From NCBI RefSeq assembly GCF_001425705.1, contig NZ_LMDC01000012.1:663294-727293 (forward strand): a DNA stretch of 64,000 nt, written 5' to 3'. Origin of the DNA: Pelomonas sp. Root1217 (lineage in GTDB: Bacteria; Pseudomonadota; Gammaproteobacteria; Burkholderiales; Burkholderiaceae_C). Position numbers and translations under genes: made by a program. The notes under the pieces were generated by a model that saw nothing but the letters and a program-made list of their open reading frames with translations, was not told where the DNA came from and searched no databases. Positions 8,220 through 15,801 of this stretch are shown one piece after another. Each line of letters opens with the position of its first letter. Position 1 is the first letter of the stretch.

Positions 8220-9606
8220 GGGTTCGCGCTCCAGCCTGCAGCGGCGGCTGTTCGGCTGGCTGATGCTGCCGCTGGTGCTGGCCTTGCCCGTGCTTGGCAC
8301 GGCGCTGTACGAGCAGGTCAGGCACAGCGCGCAGAGCTGGCTCGACGAGGGCCTGGAGGACACCGCGCTGACGCTGGCAGGCCAGATCGACGTGCGCAGC
8401 GGCGAGCCCCGCATCGATGTCAGCGCGACCATGGACCGCGCCTTGCGCTTCGACCGCCAGGACGATGTTTTCTACCTGGTGCTGGCGCCGCGTGGCGAGG
8501 TACTCCAGGGCGACGCCGGCCTTGCGGAACTGCAGCCTCGCCCGGCCCCGCAGGCGGCGGGCCACAGCCATTACGGCGACGTCAGGCTGCGCGGCCGCGA
8601 GCTGCGCCTGGTGCAGCTCGGCCATGACTGCGGCACCGGTGTCTGCCAGATCCTCGTTGCCGAGACCTTGCACAAGCGCGACGCGCTGCAGAGCGAGATC
8701 GGCAGCTCGGTCGCGTTGAACGGCGCGGCGCTGGCTTTGCTGCTGGCCCTGGCCGGCTGGTGGGCCATCCGCCAGGGCCTGGCGCCGCTGACCGGCCTGA
8801 GCGCCGAGCTGGAGCACCGCGACCTGCACCGCCTGACACCGCTGGCGGCCCGCCTGCCGCGCGAGCTGGTGCCGCTGCAGGCCGCTTTCAACCGCCTGTT
8901 CGAGCGCCTGGCCCGTGCGGCCGGCGCGCAGCGCGAATTCCTGGCCGACGCGGCCCACCAGTTGCGCACGCCGCTGACCTCCCTGCAGACCGAGATCGAG
9001 CTGGCCATGCTGGAGCCGCACGACCAGCGCGTGGACCCGCTGTTGGAGCGGCTGCGCCAGCGCGTCGTGCGCAGCGCCCGCCTGGCCCAGCAGCTGTTGT
9101 CGCTGGCCCGCGCCGAGGACCGCAGCGTCGACGTGGGCCAGCGCATCGACCTGCGAGACATTGCCACCGAAAGCGGCCAGGACTGGGCCCATCGCACGCT
9201 GCCTGCGGGTGTGGACCTCGGCTTCGAGTTGGCCGAGGCGCCGGCACTGGGCCATGCCTTCCTGCTGCGCGAGCTGATCGAGAACCTCATCCACAACGCC
9301 GTCAGCTATGCCGGCGCGAGCGCCCGCATCACCGTGCGTTGCGGCAGTGATGCAGCCGGATCCTGGCTCGAGGTCGAAGACAACGGGCCCGGTATCGCGC
9401 CGGCCGATCGCCCGGCCGCCATGCAGCGCTTTCGCCGCGGTGACGCCGCCACGGGCACGGGCAGTGGCCTGGGCCTGGCCATCGCGGCCGACATTGCGGC
9501 CCGGCATGGTGGCCGGCTGGAGCTGCTGGACGCCCACGCCGGCCCGGGCCTGCGCGCCCGGCTCAGCCTGCCGCCGCTGCCTGCGGACCCAGCCCCAGCT
9601 GCTTGA
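8212..9606 (+). CDS. Membrane sensor histidine kinase (partner of the upstream regulator)
   Basis: A 464-residue kinase that starts at TTG 8212 inside the regulator gene. AGAGGA lies just upstream, and the next in-frame Met falls inside the first membrane helix. Domains: transmembrane helix 14-32, periplasmic sensor with a two-cysteine segment (HDCGTGVCQ, 138-146), second helix about 168-188, HisKA with AAHQLRTPLTSL (His249), and HATPase with ELIENLIHNAVSY and GSGLGLAIAADI. The architecture resembles TctE/QseC kinases. Its last 44 bases overlap the convergent oxygenase gene. Confidence 0.93.
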   Translation: MAEGSRSSLQRRLFGWLMLPLVLALPVLGTALYEQVRHSAQSWLDEGLEDTALTLAGQIDVRSGEPRIDVSATMDRALRFDRQDDVFYLVLAPRGEVLQGDAGLAELQPRPAPQAAGHSHYGDVRLRGRELRLVQLGHDCGTGVCQILVAETLHKRDALQSEIGSSVALNGAALALLLALAGWWAIRQGLAPLTGLSAELEHRDLHRLTPLAARLPRELVPLQAAFNRLFERLARAAGAQREFLADAAHQLRTPLTSLQTEIELAMLEPHDQRVDPLLERLRQRVVRSARLAQQLLSLARAEDRSVDVGQRIDLRDIATESGQDWAHRTLPAGVDLGFELAEAPALGHAFLLRELIENLIHNAVSYAGASARITVRCGSDAAGSWLEVEDNGPGIAPADRPAAMQRFRRGDAATGTGSGLGLAIAADIAARHGGRLELLDAHAGPGLRARLSLPPLPADPAPAA

Positions 9607-10153
9607 AGAGGTTCATCGCGACGACGACGCGCCGCCCCGGCGTGGCCGGCACCTCGTGCATGGTGATGCCCGGGAACATGATCAGCGTCCCGGGCCGCGG
9701 CTGGTAGGCGCTGGTCTTGGAGAACACCAGCGGCGCGCAGCCGGCTTCAGCTTCCAGGTAGACGACGCAGCTCAGGTCGGCCGGCCAGTGGTTGTGCGGG
9801 GCCGTGTAGTCGGCTTGTTCGTAAATGGCGCCCCAGCAGTGGGTGACGAGCAGGTCCAGCCCGAGCGAGTCGAGCTCGCCCGACCAGGCTTTGGGCGCGG
9901 CCGCCTTGGCGATCTCGACGACGCTGGCGCACAGCGGCAGCAGCTTGGCATTGAGCATGTGGCTTTTCCACGGGCTCATGTACACCGACTTCACGTTGGA
10001 CTCGGGCGACTGCGGGTGGCTGACGCGCAACTCCTCGATGGCCTCGCGCGCCAGCTGCAGCCGGTCCGCGATCGGGCCCAGCTCGGCAATGATGACCGGC
10101 AGTTCGGTCTGGACACTGGCGCCGACGATGCGTACGGATTCGGGAGTGCTCAT
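9563..10153 (-). CDS. Putative 2OG-Fe(II) oxygenase family protein
   Basis: A 196-residue protein of the family annotated as putative 2OG-Fe(II) oxygenase. The metal site is suggested by APHNHWPADLS (residues about 118-128) and a distal His in FPGITMHEVPATPG, followed by a GRRVVVAMN segment that fits the 2-oxoglutarate-binding Arg region. TLIMFPG is a typical strand before the distal His. The 3' end overlaps the convergent kinase gene by 44 bases. It is the last gene of a same-strand group with ParA, a monooxygenase-like protein and a radical SAM protein. The substrate is unknown. Confidence 0.82.
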   Translation of the reverse strand: MSTPESVRIVGASVQTELPVIIAELGPIADRLQLAREAIEELRVSHPQSPESNVKSVYMSPWKSHMLNAKLLPLCASVVEIAKAAAPKAWSGELDSLGLDLLVTHCWGAIYEQADYTAPHNHWPADLSCVVYLEAEAGCAPLVFSKTSAYQPRPGTLIMFPGITMHEVPATPGRRVVVAMNLFKQLGLGPQAAAAG

Positions 10154-10206
10154 GCCGACATTCTGGCCATCGGCGCTGGCGGGCCAAGGCCGGAAAAGCG
10201 CCCGGT

Positions 10207-10971
10207 TCAGCCCAGCGCTTCGTACAGCGCCTGCATCTCCTGCGTCAGCTTGTGGCGCGCATCGAGATGGATCATGGGCCGGCTCAGCTCGTGCGATTCC
10301 TTCACCTTGACGCTACTCGACAGGTAAGGCTCCAGCACCGGCAGCCCTTCGTCCAGCAACTCCTGCACGACGCGCTGCGGCAGCGAGGCGCGGGCCTGGA
10401 ACTGGTTGACGACGATGCCCTCGACGGACAGATCGGGCGCATGGTCGGCGCGGATCTCGTCGACGGCCTCCAGCAGGCCGTACAGTGCCCGGCGGGAGAA
10501 GTCGTCGCAGTCGAAGGGGATCAGGCAGCCCTGGGACGCGATCAGCGCCGAGCGCGTGTAGAAATTGAGTGCTGGCGGCGTGTCGATCCAGATCTCGTCG
10601 TATTCGTCCGCCAGCGGCAGCAGCGCGTCGCGCAGCTTGTAGATCTTGTAGCGGCTCTCCAGCTTGCCGTGCAGCTCATCGAGCTCGGCACTGGCCGGCA
10701 TCAGGTGCAGGTTCTCCCAGGGCGTCTCGGTGACAAAGTCGGTCGCGGCCGGCGGGCGCACGCTGAACTTCAGCGTCGAGTCGAAGAAGGCGGCCGAGCC
10801 CGGCGCGCCTTCGTCCAGCGCGTCACCCATCAGGTAGCGGCTGGTGTTGCCCTGGCGGTCCAGGTCGATGACCAGCACGCGCTGGCCCGCTGCCGCGGCA
10901 ATCGCCGCCAGGTTGCTGGTGATCGTGGACTTGCCCACGCCACCCTTCTGGTTGAACACCACACGCCGCAT
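10207..10971 (-). CDS. ParA/MinD-family ATPase without a ParB partner
   Basis: A 254-residue P-loop ATPase. The deviant Walker A motif KGGVGKST lies at residues 9-16, followed by the ParA-type VLVIDLDRQGN and IDTPPALNFYTRSAL segments. ParA family proteins position DNA, plasmids or protein clusters. No ParB gene or parS-like repeat is near, so this looks like an orphan copy working with another cargo (inference). A 15-base palindrome lies 28-42 bases upstream of the start. The start at 10971 is the Met directly before the ATPase fold. The ORF upstream of it reads into the palindrome. Confidence 0.92.
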   Translation of the reverse strand: MRRVVFNQKGGVGKSTITSNLAAIAAAAGQRVLVIDLDRQGNTSRYLMGDALDEGAPGSAAFFDSTLKFSVRPPAATDFVTETPWENLHLMPASAELDELHGKLESRYKIYKLRDALLPLADEYDEIWIDTPPALNFYTRSALIASQGCLIPFDCDDFSRRALYGLLEAVDEIRADHAPDLSVEGIVVNQFQARASLPQRVVQELLDEGLPVLEPYLSSSVKVKESHELSRPMIHLDARHKLTQEMQALYEALG

Positions 10972-10998
10972 CGCCGCCTCCGTTGCTGGATGCGGCAA

Positions 10999-11013
10999 TT
11001 GTGCACTGCACAA
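10999..11013. promoter_or_regulatory. Perfect palindrome TTGTGCA-C-TGCACAA upstream of parA-like gene
   Basis: TTGTGCACTGCACAA has two perfect 7-base arms around one central base. It lies between the stop of the monooxygenase-like gene and the ParA start, the right place for a repressor operator. It resembles TGCA-rich palindromes described for PhaR-type regulators of polyhydroxybutyrate granule genes, but that link is a guess from memory. Confidence 0.5.
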
Positions 11014-11016
11014 AAA

Positions 11017-11349
11017 TCAGTGGGCGGGCGTGGTTTCGGCGAGCGGGTGGGCGATGCCGCCATCGCCATAGGTGCGCACCACCTCGGCGATGACCACCTG
11101 GTAGCCCCGCAGCCATTTGGCCTGGGCCTGCTTGGCCTCGCGGTGCGCCGGATGACTCATCAGCTGCTGCAGGGCCTCCATCGAGTCCCAGTAGTAGACG
11201 TTGGAAATCAGCCCGTTCGCCGCGTTCTCCCAGGTCTCCTCGCCGAGGTAGCCCGGGATGGCGCGGGCGATGGCGGCGATGCGGTCGTCCAGCGCGAAGA
11301 AATCGGCGTCGTAGTCGCCCTTGGCGAAGGTGAAGGTGGAGGTGTACAT
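11017..11349 (-). CDS. Antibiotic biosynthesis monooxygenase (ABM) domain protein
   Basis: A 110-residue protein with the ferredoxin-like ABM fold: an N-terminal strand (YTSTFTF), the PGYLGEETW segment, NVYYWDSMEALQQLMSHPAHREAK and a C-terminal YQVVIAEVVRTYG strand. Such proteins are often small dimeric monooxygenases or haem-degrading enzymes, and many have no known substrate. The ATG overlaps the stop of the radical SAM gene by one base (TGATG), so its translation is probably coupled. The antibiotic name reflects the family only. Confidence 0.85.
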   Translation of the reverse strand: MYTSTFTFAKGDYDADFFALDDRIAAIARAIPGYLGEETWENAANGLISNVYYWDSMEALQQLMSHPAHREAKQAQAKWLRGYQVVIAEVVRTYGDGGIAHPLAETTPAH

Positions 11350-13259
11350 CAGCCGATTGTCGCGAGTGCCCGCTCGACGAAGCGGCGCGGCACTGTCGTC
11401 TTGGGCACGCGCACCGGAAACCAGCTGCGGATGTCGCTGTCCACGCCGATGCCGTGCATGAAGTTGTAGAGGCCCTTCTTCAGCCCCTGGCCCAGGCCGT
11501 CGTGATCGGTGGGCGTGGGGTCGATGAAGGCGACGTCGTTCTTCGCAAAGCGGCCATCGGCGGGCAGGGGCTGTAGCGTGACGCCGTATTCCGCCGGGTT
11601 CAGTCCGACGGGCGAATGCACCGTGCAAGCGAAGCGGTGGAAGAAGCCGCTGTGGATGCAGCCGTTCTCGAACAGCTGGCGCACGTATTCCAGCGCGTCC
11701 ACGGTGTCCTGCGTCGTCTGCGTCGGGAAGCCATACATCAGGTAGGCATGCACCAGCACGCCGGCATCGGCAAAGGCCTTGGTCACGCGCGCCACCTGCT
11801 CGATGGAGACGCCCTTCTTCATCAGCTTCAGCAGCCGGTCCGATGCCACCTCCAGCCCGCCGGAGATGGCGATGCAGCCGCTGTCGGCCAGCAGCTGGCA
11901 GAGCTCGGGCGTGAAGGTTTTCTCGAAGCGGATATTGCCCCACCAGCTGATGGCCACGCCGCGGCGGATCAGCTCCTCGGCCAGCGCCTTGAGCGCCTTG
12001 GGCGGCGCGGCTTCGTCGACGAAGTGGAAGCCTGTCTGGCCCGTCTCCTTGACGATGGCCTCGATGCGGTCCACCAGCACCTCGGCCGAGGCCGCCTCGT
12101 AGCGCGAGATGTAGTCCAGCGACACATCGCAGAAGCTGCACTTCTTCCAGTAGCAGCCGTGGGCCACGGTCAGCTTGTTCCAGCGGCCGTCGCTCCAGAG
12201 CCGGTTCATCGGGTTGAGCATGTCCAGCAGCGACAGATAGCGGTCCAGCGGCAGGCCGTCCCAGGTCGGTGTGCCGACGTCGTCGAAGGGAATGTCGGGT
12301 TCGACGAAGTTGGTGTACTTGACCGCATCGCTGTCGCGCCAGAAGGTACGCACCAGGCGGGTCTTGGAGCGCTTGCCGGCGATGTGCTCCAGCAGCGCCA
12401 GCAGCGGCCGCTCACCGGCGTCCAGCGTCACGTAGTCGACAAAGTCGAAGACGCGCGGCTCGGCCAGCTCGCGCAGTTCGGTGTTCACATAGCCGCCGCC
12501 CAGCACGCAAACGACCTCTGGCCGTGCGGCCTTGATCGTCTGAGCGATGCGCAGGGCCGCATAGACCGAGCCGGGGAAGGGCACGGACAGCAGCACGACC
12601 TCGGGTTGGTGCTGTTCCAGCGCGGCCAGCGTCAACGTGTGCAGCGTGCGGTCGACGAAATTGGGCGGAGCGGCCAGGGCGGTGGCCAGCGGATCGAAGT
12701 GAGCCTGCGCCGCGGCGAGGGATTCGGCGTAACGGACAAACTCAAAGCGTTCATCCACCGCGTCGCGCAGTACGTCGGCGAGGTCGTTCAGGAAGAGGGT
12801 TGCGAGGTGGCGCGCGCGGTCCTGCAAGCCGAGGGCGCCAAACGCCCAGGCGAGCGGGTCGCCGCCGTCCTCGTCTACATAGGCGTCCAGCGAAGCGAAG
12901 CGTGCGCCTTCGGGAAGGAAGGCGCGGGTATTGATGCGATGGGCCAGCGTCGGGTCGCGGCCCTGCAAGAAGCCGAGGACGCGTGGCGTGGCGGCGGCTA
13001 TTGCCGGGAACTCGGCGGCAAACCAGGCCGTCTGCGGCGTGCGCTCGCCTTCGGGCAGGGCCAGCACGGCTTCATGCAGCTGGGCCAGGCCGGCGGGCGT
13101 GAACAGCTCCAGCACCAGGGCCAGCGCCAGGTCGACCTGCTGCGCATCGATGCCGCGCGAGCGCAGGAAGCCCGTCAGGTAGGCGGTGGATGGGTAGGGC
13201 GTGTTCAGCTGCGTCATCGGCGGGATGACGGAGAGGACGCGGGGAGACTGGCGAAGCAT
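11349..13259 (-). CDS. B12-binding-domain radical SAM protein
   Basis: A 636-residue protein. The N-terminal half carries a cobalamin-binding-like Rossmann region (VVLLSVPFPGSVYAALRIA, VVCVLGGGYVNTE near residues 220-265). The radical SAM domain follows, with its cluster motif HGCYWKKCSFCD at about residue 370. The cysteine spacing is CX4CX2C rather than the usual CX3CX2C, as in other CYWxxCxFCD members of this class. FHFVDEAAPP and GLEVASDRLLKLMKKG follow as in related enzymes. The reaction and substrate are unknown. It heads the run with the ABM, ParA and oxygenase genes. A c-di-GMP riboswitch lies in the divergent spacer but faces the other way. Confidence 0.9.
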   Translation of the reverse strand: MLRQSPRVLSVIPPMTQLNTPYPSTAYLTGFLRSRGIDAQQVDLALALVLELFTPAGLAQLHEAVLALPEGERTPQTAWFAAEFPAIAAATPRVLGFLQGRDPTLAHRINTRAFLPEGARFASLDAYVDEDGGDPLAWAFGALGLQDRARHLATLFLNDLADVLRDAVDERFEFVRYAESLAAAQAHFDPLATALAAPPNFVDRTLHTLTLAALEQHQPEVVLLSVPFPGSVYAALRIAQTIKAARPEVVCVLGGGYVNTELRELAEPRVFDFVDYVTLDAGERPLLALLEHIAGKRSKTRLVRTFWRDSDAVKYTNFVEPDIPFDDVGTPTWDGLPLDRYLSLLDMLNPMNRLWSDGRWNKLTVAHGCYWKKCSFCDVSLDYISRYEAASAEVLVDRIEAIVKETGQTGFHFVDEAAPPKALKALAEELIRRGVAISWWGNIRFEKTFTPELCQLLADSGCIAISGGLEVASDRLLKLMKKGVSIEQVARVTKAFADAGVLVHAYLMYGFPTQTTQDTVDALEYVRQLFENGCIHSGFFHRFACTVHSPVGLNPAEYGVTLQPLPADGRFAKNDVAFIDPTPTDHDGLGQGLKKGLYNFMHGIGVDSDIRSWFPVRVPKTTVPRRFVERALATIG

Positions 13260-13441
13260 GGACGGGATTGTCGCGGTGCGGCGTGGTGCGACATGCCTAG
13301 CAAATGCCTCACAACCTAACTGACCGGTTTCACGCGTCGCTGTGAGGCTGGATCATGGATGTGTAACGGTGGCCGAACGGACCCGGAAGCGCCACTTGTT
13401 CACAGCGTTACGACGCGATTTCAGATACATTTTTTTCACTG

Positions 13442-13531
13442 ATGACAAAGGCACACCCGAGCGAAAGCCGGGGTCGCAAAGCTTCCGGTCTAAGGCCCGC
13501 CTGGCGGGTTACGACAGCGGGGTTGCCAAGG
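13442..13531 (+). ncRNA. Cyclic di-GMP-I riboswitch (GEMM-I) aptamer
   Basis: The leader matches the GEMM-I consensus in order: GGCACACC (13450-13457, consensus GGCAAACC), a GAAA tetraloop (13463-13466), GGTCGCAAAGC with the invariant CGCAAAGC at 13475-13482, CCGGTCTAAGG, a P3 hairpin CCCGC/GCGGG (13496-13508), and AGCGGGGTTGCC closing P1 (TGCC 13524-13527 pairs with GGCA 13450-13453). It faces the subtilase gene 110 bases downstream. It should bind c-di-GMP and control the protease/kinase operon. Confidence 0.9.
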
Positions 13532-13590
13532 ACAAGCCGCCGGCAGATCGCCGTCGACATGGCAGCTCTCCCGTCGCCGGATGCGGCGCG

Positions 13591-13609
13591 ACGCCCGACC
13601 GGGCGTTTG
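13591..13609 (+). terminator. Candidate intrinsic terminator / riboswitch expression platform
   Basis: The hairpin ACGCCC-GACC-GGGCGT (13591-13606) is followed by a short TTG tract, 33 bases before the subtilase start and 60 bases after the aptamer. It is placed where a transcription-control platform is expected. The weak T-run makes termination uncertain. The rest of the 382-base spacer 13260-13641 shows no gene. Confidence 0.5.
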
Positions 13610-13641
13610 CGTAGTAGTCAGCGCAACAACGAAAGCTGTCC

Positions 13642-15801
13642 ATGAAGTCCACCACGCTCCCTCTTCGATTCGTAGTCCTGATCGAGTGGCGCCTGCATGC
13701 GGCGCTTGCGCTGCTGCTGACGCTGGCTGCATTGCTGTGGCCTGCACTGGCGAGGGCCGCACCGCGCGAGAAGGTCGCCGCCGATCTGCGCCAGGCTGTC
13801 GATTCGGCCGCTGCGCCTCGCCAGCGCTGGCAACAGGAACTGGCCGGTCGCCGCTATGTGCACACCCTGGTCGTCAGCGACGGGCGGGATGCCGAGTTGG
13901 CCGAGCTCCGCCGCGCAGTCGTGGCGGCGGGAGGCACCGTCCACTGGCGCTACCAGTCGGTGCCGGCGCTTTTCGTGACCTTGCCCGTCGACAAGGTCGA
14001 CGCGCTCGCCGCGCGGCCGGACGTGCAGAGCATCTCGCCGAACCGGCGCGCGGCCCGCACGTTCAGCCTGACCGAGGCCTCCACCGGCGCAGCCGACGTG
14101 CGTGCCGCCACGATCGGCGCGGCGCGGGGCCTGGACGGCTCGGGCGTCGCCATCGCCGTGCTGGATTCGGGCATCGCTGGGAACCACACCGCGTTCACCG
14201 ATGGCCAGCGTTCGCGGGTCGCACGCGCCGTCGATTTTGAGAAGGTGACGCAAGGCGGCGCGGGCCGCGCCTGGCAGCCCGGCGTCGACCGATCCGACGC
14301 GGCGCTCGACGAACGCCAGCAAGCGGCGGGCGGGGCGGATCCGTATGGCCACGGCACGCATGTCGCGGGCGTCGCCGCAGGCCGCTCGACGTCGCGTCTG
14401 CCCGAGTCGAGCGGCATCGCCACCCAGGCCTCGCTGGTCGACGTCAAGGTGCTTGACAGCCGCGGCGAAGGCGAGCTGAGCGATGTGCTGGCCGGGATCG
14501 ACTGGGTCATCGCGCATGCGAAGCAGCAAAACATCCGCGTGCTCAACGTGAGCCTCGCCGCCGATTCGACCGAGTCGTATCGGACCGACCCGCTGTGCGG
14601 CGCTCTGCGCGGCGCGAGTGCAGCCGGCCTCGTGGTGGTCGTGGCCGCTGGCAACTACGGCACGGACGCCTCCGGTCAGGAGCGCTACGGCACGATCAGC
14701 TCGCCGGGCAACGAGCCCTCGGTCATCACCGTGGGGTCGGCCAACACGCAGGCGACCGCCTCGCGCAGCGACGACGCGGTCAACCATTTCAGTTCCCGCG
14801 GGCCCACCCGCGGCGGCCTGTTCCTGCCCGACGGGCGCCGCGTCGCCGACAACCTGCTCAAGCCGGACCTGGTGGCCCCGGGCAACCGCATCGTCGGCCC
14901 GATGGCGGCCGGCAGCACGCTCGCCACGGACTTCCCCTCGCTGTCGGCGCCCTACGGCGGCACGGCGCAGCCGCGGGGCCGCGAGCTGATGGACCTGAGC
15001 GGCACTTCGGTCGCCGCGCCGGTGGTGTCCGGTGCCGTGGCCCTGATGTTGCAGGCCAACCCCGGCCTGACGCCCCCGTTGGTGAAGGCGATCCTGCAGT
15101 ACACCGCGCAGGCCCTGCCAGGCGCCAACCTGCTGCAACAGGGCGCCGGCCTGTTGAACGTCGACGGCGCGGTGCGGCTGGCCGGTGCGCTGCGCAGCGA
15201 TCTCGCCACGGTCATCGCCAGCGGCCGCATCGCGGCGGGTGCGCCGCTGCTGGCGCCCGGCCAGGTGATGCCCGTGCCGGTGTCGATCATCGGCGGTCAG
15301 TCGGTGCCCTGGAGTCGCATCATCTTCGCCGGCGGGCGCCATCTCTACTCCGGCAGCGCGCTTTTCACCCGCTACCAGCCGGCGTACGACCCGGGCCTGT
15401 TCTGGGTGGGCGGCAGCGCGACGCGCGTTACTGTCCAGATCCGCCCCGGCGCGGCGCTGTCGATGATCACGGCGTCTCCCGTGCCGTCGGGGCAGCGCTT
15501 CCTGACCGACGGCGTCATCGCGCTGAATACGCTGGCCGGCCGCAGTTCGCTGCTGGGTCGCACGGGCGTCTTCGTCCCCACCGCGACGCTTTCCGGTTGG
15601 CTGGCGTCGGGCAGCGGCGTGGTGCTCAGCGAAGGCGTTGTCCTCAGTGAGGGGGTGGTCCTCAGCGAAGGGGTCGTTCTCAGCGAAGGGGTGGTGCTGA
15701 GCGAAGGCGTGGTGCTCAGCGAGGGTGTCGTGCTCAGCGAGGGCGTGGTGCTCAGCGAGGGTGTCGTGCTCAGCGAAGTGGCCCGCACGGGCGAACGATG
15801 A
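13642..15801 (+). CDS. Secreted S8 (subtilisin-like) serine peptidase with GVVLSE repeats
   Basis: A 719-residue exported protease. Residues 1-40 contain a long signal peptide ending in LARAA. Residues about 70-135 look like an inhibitor-I9-type prodomain. The catalytic triad is Asp175 (AVLDSGI), His237 (GHGTHVAG) and Ser456 (LSGTSVAAP), with the oxyanion Asn in VAAGNYG. After a C-terminal beta-rich domain (about 520-655), residues 659-712 are nine perfect copies of GVVLSE, then VARTGER. It sits behind a c-di-GMP riboswitch and overlaps the next kinase gene (ATGA, 15798-15801). Substrate and localisation after export are unknown. The repeat tail could be an anchor or a sensor-contact region (inference). 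Confidence 0.95.
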   Translation: MKSTTLPLRFVVLIEWRLHAALALLLTLAALLWPALARAAPREKVAADLRQAVDSAAAPRQRWQQELAGRRYVHTLVVSDGRDAELAELRRAVVAAGGTVHWRYQSVPALFVTLPVDKVDALAARPDVQSISPNRRAARTFSLTEASTGAADVRAATIGAARGLDGSGVAIAVLDSGIAGNHTAFTDGQRSRVARAVDFEKVTQGGAGRAWQPGVDRSDAALDERQQAAGGADPYGHGTHVAGVAAGRSTSRLPESSGIATQASLVDVKVLDSRGEGELSDVLAGIDWVIAHAKQQNIRVLNVSLAADSTESYRTDPLCGALRGASAAGLVVVVAAGNYGTDASGQERYGTISSPGNEPSVITVGSANTQATASRSDDAVNHFSSRGPTRGGLFLPDGRRVADNLLKPDLVAPGNRIVGPMAAGSTLATDFPSLSAPYGGTAQPRGRELMDLSGTSVAAPVVSGAVALMLQANPGLTPPLVKAILQYTAQALPGANLLQQGAGLLNVDGAVRLAGALRSDLATVIASGRIAAGAPLLAPGQVMPVPVSIIGGQSVPWSRIIFAGGRHLYSGSALFTRYQPAYDPGLFWVGGSATRVTVQIRPGAALSMITASPVPSGQRFLTDGVIALNTLAGRSSLLGRTGVFVPTATLSGWLASGSGVVLSEGVVLSEGVVLSEGVVLSEGVVLSEGVVLSEGVVLSEGVVLSEGVVLSEVARTGER
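15616..15777 (+). repeat. Nine in-frame 18-base tandem repeats encoding GVVLSE
   Basis: There are exactly 9 x 18 bases at the 3' end of the subtilase gene. The amino acid repeat is perfect, while codons vary (GAA/GAG, GTG/GTT/GTC, AGC/AGT). This argues for selection on the peptide rather than very recent DNA expansion. The array could still vary in copy number by slippage. Confidence 0.97.

Noticed and set aside
15616..15777. Tandem 18-base repeats as a possible CRISPR array
   Set aside because: There are no spacers. The repeats are directly adjacent, in frame and translated, and no cas genes are present.
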